The position numbers and the translations under genes were made by a program. A stretch of 64,000 nt of DNA from Methylobacterium fujisawaense (lineage in GTDB: Bacteria > Pseudomonadota > Alphaproteobacteria > Rhizobiales > Beijerinckiaceae). The stretch spans positions 124,001-188,000 of the forward strand of contig NZ_JACJIM010000006.1 in NCBI RefSeq assembly GCF_014138435.1, given 5' to 3'. This document shows, piece by piece, positions 58,758 through 64,000 of the stretch (position 1 is its first letter; the number at the start of each line of letters is the position of its first letter). The notes under the pieces are model-generated. The model was not told where the DNA came from and made no database searches. It saw only the letters and a list, made by a program, of their open reading frames with translations.

Positions 58758-58952
58758 CGAGGTGCCCCGCCCATCTGCGATGGCTGGAACCGTAACCTGC
58801 GGATACTAATCAGAAGTTGCATAAACTGCGGTCGCGGACGGCCCGGCACCCGCGGGCGGGCGTTTCCGGCGCGATTGTCACATCCCTTCAGCGCAGCCTC
58901 TTTGCCCTATAGCCTCGCCCGGGTCGCGGCGACGAACGGGCCGCGCCGGCCT

Positions 58953-59498
58953 TCAACCGTGGCTTTCAACCGGCCGCACCGCGAAACCCGCCAGCAGCTC
59001 CTGGAGTTCGTCCTCGTGGACGAGGCGTGCCGCCTCTTCGGGGGGGAACCATCGCAGCGTGCGCTGATCCTGCTCCGGCCAGCGCGCATGCTGGGCTTCG
59101 ACCCGCAGCGGGTAGACGCGGACCATGCAGGGGAACGCCCGGCCGTGATCGAAGCGCTTCTGATAGTGGTACCGACCGACCGGGCTCGCCGCGATCTGCC
59201 CTTTGAGACCCGCCTCCTCGAAGGCCTCCCGTTCGGCCGCCTGATGGGCCTTCCGGCCGGACATCGGCCAGCCCTTCGGAATGATCCAGCGGCCCGTATC
59301 CCGCGAGGTGATCAGCAGGATCTCGATCCGGCCCTCCGCGTCGACGCGGAACGGCAGGGCCGCCACCTGCTTGAGCGGCTTCAGCGGTTTGACATGCGCC
59401 TTCCGGAGCAGCTTCTTCAGGTTCGGCCGCTTGGATGACGTCTTCAGCGCCGACCTCGGGGATGTTGGGGGGCGGGGTTTCTGATGTTGCTTTTGCAA
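58953..59498 (-). CDS. Nudix hydrolase
   Basis: This protein of about 181 aa has a basic N-terminus (KTSSKRPNLKKLLRKAHVK) and a Nudix domain from about 45. The Nudix box reads GWPMSGRKAHQAAEREAFEE, then AGL. REAFEE carries the catalytic glutamates, but the first Glu of GX5E is Arg. This substitution is seen in a known alphaproteobacterial subgroup. The substrate is unknown. The start is a TTG: 59498 has GAGGAG 8 bases upstream; TTG 59504 is also in frame. It is divergent from the CYTH gene across an AT-rich promoter region (59510-59550). Confidence 0.82.
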   Translation of the reverse strand: MQKQHQKPRPPTSPRSALKTSSKRPNLKKLLRKAHVKPLKPLKQVAALPFRVDAEGRIEILLITSRDTGRWIIPKGWPMSGRKAHQAAEREAFEEAGLKGQIAASPVGRYHYQKRFDHGRAFPCMVRVYPLRVEAQHARWPEQDQRTLRWFPPEEAARLVHEDELQELLAGFAVRPVESHG

Positions 59499-59665
59499 GG
59501 CCAAGACTCCTCGCGTTTTTACATAAGTTTAATACGATCCCAATTCAGCCCGTGCGAATCGGCACCGAGCCATGCCCGCAGCGCTGTGCTCATCCCCAGC
59601 AGCCCGCTTGTCTCGGGCCGGCTCCTCCGCGAAAGCTCCTGCGTCAAATGTCCACGAGGCACGGT

Positions 59666-60139
59666 ATGCCGGTCGAGATCGAGCGCAAGTTCATCGCGAA
59701 CCCGTCGGTTCTGGCGCTGTGCCGGGAGGGGACGCACTTCGTTCAGGGCTATCTCTTCACCGACGCCGCCAACACGATCCGGATCCGCCGCGCCGGGGCG
59801 CGCACGCTCATCACGTGGAAGAGCCCGCGCCGGGGCGCCTGCCGGGACGAGATCGAATTCGCCATCCCGCCCGAGGACGGCGCGGCGCTCCTCGCCACGG
59901 TGCCGCCCGACCGGCGGCTGGAGAAGACCCGCTACCGGGTCGTCCATGCCGGAGCGACGTGGGACGTCGACGTGTTCGGCGGGGGGCTCTCGGGCCTGAT
60001 CCTGGCCGAGATCGAGCTGGAGCGCGAGGACCAGCCGGTGGTGCTGCCCCCCTGGGTCGAGGGCGAGGTCACCGGCGACGCGCGCTACCGCAACTCGCGC
60101 CTGGCCGCGGGACTGGTGCCGGAGCGGCAGGCGGCTTGA
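59666..60139 (+). CDS. CYTH domain protein (triphosphate tunnel metalloenzyme)
   Basis: This 157-aa protein starts MPVEIERKFIANPSVL with the EIERK (ExExK) signature. It continues YLFTDAANTIRIRRAG, TWKSPRRGACRDEIEF and RRLEKTRYRVVHAG, and ends LAEIELEREDQPV. The alternating charged residues line the tunnel that holds a triphosphate and metals. Bacterial members hydrolyse inorganic triphosphate or are of unknown role. GAGG precedes ATG 59666. The adjacent divergent Nudix gene suggests a shared role in phosphate-anhydride metabolism, which is inference. Confidence 0.88.
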   Translation: MPVEIERKFIANPSVLALCREGTHFVQGYLFTDAANTIRIRRAGARTLITWKSPRRGACRDEIEFAIPPEDGAALLATVPPDRRLEKTRYRVVHAGATWDVDVFGGGLSGLILAEIELEREDQPVVLPPWVEGEVTGDARYRNSRLAAGLVPERQAA

Positions 60140-60413
60140 CCGTCTGCGCCTCCGCCGGATCCATCGGGTTGGACAGGCGGCGTTCCAATGGGACGCCGCC
60201 AAGCGCCGGATTGCCGGGACGCGGGACGAGCCGCCCGGCGTGCCGCTCCCGGGGCTGACGGATAGAGCCGGTTTTGGACCGGATGGAGCCCGCCGGCCGA
60301 GGGCGCCGGGCCGGCTTGCGAAGCCTGTCTGCGCGGATGGCTCGAGACCTTCGGACCGTGCAGTCCCTGACGGATCCGGGCGAAGGCGCCAGGACCGGTC
60401 AGCGCAGCCTGGG

Positions 60414-60944
60414 TCAGCGCAGGGCCGGCGGAAGGCGCCGCTTCCAGCGTTCCCCGAGCCGCAGGTCCTTCGTTCGCCGCCCGGCCGTCGATCGCGGCGA
60501 CGGACCTTGACCGGACGCGGCCGCCAGGGGGGGCGCCTCCGCGACGGGCAGGGGCGGCTCTGCGGCCGGACGCGGCGGTGCCGCCTGCACCTGGGGGGCG
60601 ATGTCCTGCTCGGACGCGGGAGCCCGGGTACGGCGCGGCCGCCGCACCCGAGGTGCCGGCACGGCCTCGTCCGCCGGTTCGGCCACCGGCTCGTCCGGAA
60701 TCTCGAACATGGGGACGAGGCTCGGCAGAACCCGGCGAGCCGGTGTCTCCGGCGCCTTCCGTTCCGGGCGTTGGGCCGGTGCCGCCTGAGGCACGGATGC
60801 CGGCGGCTCCATCGCGGCCTGCGCCAGTTCCGGCCATAGAGTCTTGTCCGGGCGGGAGCGCGCTTCAGTGGCAGTCAGCGATGTGCGGGCCGGACGGGTC
60901 TGCTTGACTTCGACCATGAACGGTCGCGCGCTGCGGCGCTTCAT
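60414..60944 (-). CDS. Proline/alanine/arginine-rich hypothetical protein
   Basis: This 176-aa protein begins MKRRSARPFMVEVKQTRPAR. A long, mostly disordered Pro/Ala/Glu region follows (EPVAEPADEAVPAPRVRRPR), with a basic C-terminal end (KDLRLGERWKRRLPPALR). The N-terminal RRSxRPFxVEVK motif and the LGERWKRRLP end recur, as far as I recall, in short conserved hypothetical proteins of Rhizobiales. AAGGAT lies about 9 bases before ATG 60944. It has no signal or membrane segment. The 274 bases between the CYTH stop and this stop show no other gene. Confidence 0.65.
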   Translation of the reverse strand: MKRRSARPFMVEVKQTRPARTSLTATEARSRPDKTLWPELAQAAMEPPASVPQAAPAQRPERKAPETPARRVLPSLVPMFEIPDEPVAEPADEAVPAPRVRRPRRTRAPASEQDIAPQVQAAPPRPAAEPPLPVAEAPPLAAASGQGPSPRSTAGRRTKDLRLGERWKRRLPPALR

Positions 60945-61131
60945 GTAAGACGATCCTTGGAAGCATTCGAGCCCGCACATCGGCGGCACGAACATATCCA
61001 GGTTAAGCCTGATCTCGGCCGTTGTCCAGAAAGACGGGCGCGTACTGATCAAATTTCTTTGTAGTTGAAATCGGCTGCCGTCATATCCAAGCGGTGAGCC
61101 GAGAAATGGAAGTCGTGTTCACCGGGGCCAT

Positions 61132-61398
61132 TCAGGAAGGTGTTGCGTGCTGCTGCAGGAGGGGCGCCACCCGGCCGGCCCGCGTGCGGGAGCGGCGGCG
61201 GCGAGGACCAGGGTCCTTCCGGATCGGGCGGCCTGCGCCGGCGCGGAGCTCGGCCGGCGCCCGCACCCGGGCGCTGCCGTCCGTGATCGTCACCGCGGCG
61301 GTGCCGGACGCGGCGCCTTCGGCAGCCTGGAAGGCGCCCTGGATCGTCGCCGACAAAGTCATCACCTCGGCGAGAACTTGCTCATGGCCGATCGTCAC
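61132..61398 (-). CDS. Doubtful small open reading frame
   Basis: This frame of at most 88 codons starts with GTG and reads VLAEVMTLSATIQGAFQAAE before becoming arginine-rich. The first half looks protein-like and lies 30 bases downstream of the PAS gene on the same strand. The second half looks like GC-driven noise. There is no good ribosome-binding site. It is included only because the composition of the first half is plausible. Confidence 0.25.
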   Translation of the reverse strand: MTIGHEQVLAEVMTLSATIQGAFQAAEGAASGTAAVTITDGSARVRAPAELRAGAGRPIRKDPGPRRRRSRTRAGRVAPLLQQHATPS

Positions 61399-61427
61399 GC
61401 GTGATGATCGGCGATCGATCGCCGACG

Positions 61428-62036
61428 TCAGTTCAGGCGCCGTCGCTGCTCCACCACGTGCCGCTGTGCCAGCCGCCGTCCCAGCGCCATCAGCAGCGCG
61501 TCCGCCTGGGCCTTCAGCACCGGATCCCCGGCGGCGACGATCGCGTCCTGCGCGGCGATGGCATGCTCGACCGCCCGGTCCAGCGGCGTCTCCCCGGCAC
61601 CGGGCGTGACCTCATCGGAGAGGCCCTCGCTCGCGCGCAGCCGCGTGACATCCACCAGGATTCCGCGACCGCCGGCCGGCCGGCCCGTATGGTCGCCGAA
61701 GATGCGGCCGCGGGCCAGAACCCAGTGCGTCCGGCCGTCGATGGAGATCACCCGGTACTCGGCGATGTACGGGCTCCCCTCCGCGGCGCTGCGGCGGATC
61801 AGGCCGATGACCCGTTCGCGGTCGTCGGGATGGGTGATCCCGTCGTAGAACGCCAGCGGGAGACCCGCTTCGGCCTCGGCCGGATCGACCGTGAAGAGGC
61901 GAGCCGCGAAGGCATCGACCCGTACGCGGTCCGTGGCGGCATCCCAGTCCCAGTGTCCGATCATGTCCGCGGTCTCGCCCGCGATCGGGAACGCCCTGGA
62001 ACGGTTCCGACCGGCGTGCGGCTTAGTCTTGGGCAT
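61428..62036 (-). CDS. PAS domain protein
   Basis: This 202-aa protein has a PAS fold of the PAS_3 type at about residues 25-135. Conserved points are IGHWDWDAATDRVRVDAFAA, THPDDRERV and YRVISIDGRTHWVLARGRIF, then RGILVDVTRLRASE. The C-terminal about 65 residues are helical (AVEHAIAAQDAIVAAGDPVL; LMALGRRLAQRHVVEQRRR) and contain no kinase, GGDEF or DNA-binding domain I can recognise. It may be a stand-alone sensor that acts by protein contact. ATG 62036 gives MPKTKPHAGRN. Confidence 0.8.
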   Translation of the reverse strand: MPKTKPHAGRNRSRAFPIAGETADMIGHWDWDAATDRVRVDAFAARLFTVDPAEAEAGLPLAFYDGITHPDDRERVIGLIRRSAAEGSPYIAEYRVISIDGRTHWVLARGRIFGDHTGRPAGGRGILVDVTRLRASEGLSDEVTPGAGETPLDRAVEHAIAAQDAIVAAGDPVLKAQADALLMALGRRLAQRHVVEQRRRLN

Positions 62037-62203
62037 GGCGGTGTTCGTATTCGTCCCCGATCACCTCTTATTAGGATGTCTGTCACAACCTCAAGGGATT
62101 CTTAGCGCAATTATGCAACTGTTGCTTGCTGGGCACTCGCGTGTCGGCATTCTTCTGTATTATGAATGCTCCCGCCAGCCTGCGTGCCGAAGCTTGACCG
62201 CCG

Positions 62204-62524
62204 ATGGGACCCAAAGCACCTGATCCGGGCGGATCCTCCGGGGATGCGGCGCCGGAGGACAACCCGTTCGATCACCGGGCCCGTCCGCCCGAATCGGCGA
62301 CGGGGCGGCTCCTGCAGCGGATCGCCGAAGCCCTGGCGATTCCGGCAGCCACCCTGTACGGCCCGCGCGCCGCCGAACGGGACGATGGCGGTGCCGAACG
62401 GCGCGCCGACGAGGCGGAGGCTCTCCTGTCCGCCTTCCGGCGGATCGAGGATCCCGAGCTTCGCCATCGTCTCCTGGACCTCGTGCGGAATCTCGCGGAG
62501 CGACGCGCATCGGCTCACCCATAA
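62204..62524 (+). CDS. Small hypothetical protein resembling the tail of XRE-type regulators
   Basis: This 106-aa protein has a disordered, acidic start (KAPDPGGSSGDAAPEDNPFD). A helical part follows (ATGRLLQRIAEALAIPAATL), then EAEALLSAFRRIEDPELRHR and LLDLVRNLAER. The order LLQRIAEALxIP...LLxAFRRIxDPxxRxxLLxLV resembles the region after the helix-turn-helix in alphaproteobacterial XRE regulators, but the DNA-binding domain is missing. The upstream region (62090-62180) is AT-rich. The ribosome-binding site is weak. Confidence 0.5.
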   Translation: MGPKAPDPGGSSGDAAPEDNPFDHRARPPESATGRLLQRIAEALAIPAATLYGPRAAERDDGGAERRADEAEALLSAFRRIEDPELRHRLLDLVRNLAERRASAHP

Positions 62525-62614
62525 CGCGCTTCGCCCCTGATCCGCTTCGCCCGTGACGTGCTTGGCCCGCCACGTGCTAACCTTTGCCGGGTTGCAACGC
62601 TCGGGCGAGTCGGC

Positions 62615-64000
62615 ATGCTGAACAGACGATCCTTCATGGCCCTGTCGGGCGCCGCCCTCGCGGCCCCGGCCTTGGCGCAGGGCAGTGCCGCGCGGACGCT
62701 CAAATTCATCCCGCAGGCCGACCTTACGGTGCTCGATCCGATCTGGACGACCGCCTACGTGACCCGCAATCACGGGCTCGCCGTGTTCGACACGCTCTAC
62801 GGCACCGATGCGCGCTATGCCGCCCAGCCGCAGATGGTGGCGGGCCACACGGTGGAGAACGACGACAAGCTCTGGCGCCTGACCCTGCGGCCCGGGCTCA
62901 CCTTCCACGACGGCAGCCCCGTGCTCGCCCGCGACTGCGTGGCGAGCATCGCCCGCTGGGGCAAGCGCGACGCCATGGGCCAGACGCTCATGGCCTACAC
63001 GGACGAACTCTCGGCCCCCGACGACCGGACGATCCAGTTCCGGCTGAAGAAGCCCTTCGCACTCCTGCCGGAGGCCCTCGGTAAGGTCGGATCCTCGATC
63101 TGCGCCATCATGCCGGAGCGGCTCGCCAAGACCGACCCGTTCACGCAGGTGACCGAGATGGTCGGCAGCGGCCCCTTCCGCTTCAAGGCGGACGAGCGCG
63201 TCGTCGGCGCCCGGGTGGTCTACGAGCGCTTTGCCGGCTACGTCCCCCGCGAGGGCGGCGAGCCGCAATGGACCTCGGGTCCGAAGCGCGTCTTCGTCGA
63301 CCGGGTCGAGTGGCACGTCATTCCCGACCAAGCCACCGCCGCCTCGGCCATGCAGACCGGCGAGATGGATTGGTGGGAGCAGCCGCCGGCCGATCTCGTT
63401 CCGACCCTGGGCGGGCTCACGACGCGGATCACCGACCCGACCGGCCTGATCGGCTGCCTGCGGATGAACCAGCTTCAGCCGCCCTTCGACAACCCGGCCA
63501 TCCGGCAGGTGCTGCTGAAGGTCGTCGACCAGACCGACTTCATGCAGGCGGTGACCGGCACCGATCCCAAGCTGATTCACGTGCCCACCGGGTTCTTCTG
63601 CCCCGGCCTGCCGATGGCGAGCGATGTCGGCCTCGATGTCCTCACGAGCAAGCGCGACTACGAGGCGGCCAAGACGGCGCTGGCGGCGGCGGGCTACAAG
63701 GGCGAGAAGGTGGTGCTGATGGGCGCCTCGGACTTCCCCAGCCTCAAGGCGCTCGCCGACGTGGCGGCCGACATGCTCACGCGCGCCGGCTTCAACGTCG
63801 ACTATCAGGTCATGGACTGGGGCTCGGTGGTGCAGCGGCGCGCCAAGAAGGACCCGATCGCCCAGGGCGGCTGGAGCGCCTTCTGCACTTTCTGGGCGGG
63901 GCTCGACCAGGCCAACCCGGCGGTCAGCGCCTTCCTGCGCGGGACCGGGCAGAGCGCCGCGATCGGCTGGCCCACCAGCGAGAAGATCGAGGCGTTGCGG
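62615..64000 (+). CDS. ABC transporter substrate-binding protein, SBP family 5 (3' end beyond window)
   Basis: The first 462 codons are present and open to the end of the window. The N-terminus MLNRRSFMALSGAALAAPAL carries a twin-arginine pattern and cleavage near LAQ. The mature part matches the dipeptide/nickel-binding family: LKFIPQADLTVLDPIWTTAY, WRLTLRPGLTFHDGSPVLAR, GSGPFRFKADERVVGARVVY and FDNPAIRQVLLKVVDQTDF. Such proteins deliver peptides, glutathione or related solutes to an inner-membrane permease, whose genes should follow beyond base 64000. Tat export suggests folding before export. Confidence 0.9.
   Translation, partial: MLNRRSFMALSGAALAAPALAQGSAARTLKFIPQADLTVLDPIWTTAYVTRNHGLAVFDTLYGTDARYAAQPQMVAGHTVENDDKLWRLTLRPGLTFHDGSPVLARDCVASIARWGKRDAMGQTLMAYTDELSAPDDRTIQFRLKKPFALLPEALGKVGSSICAIMPERLAKTDPFTQVTEMVGSGPFRFKADERVVGARVVYERFAGYVPREGGEPQWTSGPKRVFVDRVEWHVIPDQATAASAMQTGEMDWWEQPPADLVPTLGGLTTRITDPTGLIGCLRMNQLQPPFDNPAIRQVLLKVVDQTDFMQAVTGTDPKLIHVPTGFFCPGLPMASDVGLDVLTSKRDYEAAKTALAAAGYKGEKVVLMGASDFPSLKALADVAADMLTRAGFNVDYQVMDWGSVVQRRAKKDPIAQGGWSAFCTFWAGLDQANPAVSAFLRGTGQSAAIGWPTSEKIEALR

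Noticed and set aside
1..64000. tRNA or rRNA genes, prophage or integrated element
   Set aside because: No T-loop/anticodon-stem pattern, rRNA signature, integrase, phage structural gene or attachment-site duplication was recognised by eye. A covariance search was not possible.

Overview
The window is about 64 kb of very GC-rich (roughly 70% by eye) alphaproteobacterial chromosome. Several genes point to Methylobacterium or a close relative: a lanmodulin-like EF-hand protein, an orphan hisZ-hisG pair, a paoABC aldehyde oxidoreductase operon, a bacteriophytochrome cluster, MHYT-GGDEF-EAL and HD-GYP c-di-GMP enzymes, and GC-rich palindromic intergenic repeats. No tRNA, rRNA, CRISPR array, intact insertion sequence or prophage was seen.

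Layout. 1-160: 5' end of motA (minus). 161-1320: gene-poor, with a decayed IS110-type transposase and short tandem repeats. 1321-2700: tandem HD-GYP phosphodiesterase. 3765-7127: 1120-aa beta-propeller/VCBS-like protein of mosaic composition, behind an AT-rich leader. 7630-8352: MgtC family. 8592-15527: moxR-DUF58-DUF4381-batA-batB-batC-batD operon with two palindromic repeats in it. 15619-16738: lanmodulin-like protein and an unrecognised gene. 16926-17462: fluoride riboswitch and crcB. 17579-20466: ppsR divergent from hemE-hemJ. 20534-25721: LprI-like protein, then hisS, small secreted protein, hisZ and hisG on the minus strand. 26128-32015: rho, maf, CDF metal exporter, aroE, coaE and dnaQ. 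32217-34490: PHB-depolymerase-like esterase and a HAD hydrolase. 34711-36972: DUF350-DUF1190-glutathionylspermidine-synthase-like operon. 36992-42112: HD hydrolase, DUF3829, LprI-like, AhpD-like and AEC transporter genes. 42326-48794: bacteriophytochrome, response regulator, hybrid kinase, FAD-domain photolyase-like protein and SOUL haem-binding protein. 49085-51691: TonB receptor. 51861-55624: paoABC. 55978-62524: cysteine-rich peptide, MHYT-PAS-GGDEF-EAL protein, Nudix, CYTH, PAS and hypothetical proteins. 62615-64000: start of a Tat-exported ABC substrate-binding protein.

The most notable site is the 463-bp gap between ppsR and hemE. It has nine GANTC sites, a perfect TTAA-N7-TTAAC CtrA box, a near-consensus DnaA box and an AT-rich tract, beside hemE and near rho, maf, aroE, coaE and dnaQ. 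This fits a CtrA/CcrM-type chromosomal replication origin. Other highlights are the lanmodulin variant with three of four position-2 prolines missing, the repeat read through in frame inside the DUF58 gene, the composition break within the 1120-aa protein, and the light-sensing cluster with an apparently rearranged photolyase.

How genes work together: motA, the HD-GYP protein and the MHYT-GGDEF-EAL protein link to motility and c-di-GMP. hemE, hemJ and the SOUL protein concern haem. hisZ and hisG together form the first enzyme of histidine synthesis. crcB is gated by its riboswitch. The MoxR/Bat genes form a presumed envelope chaperone system.
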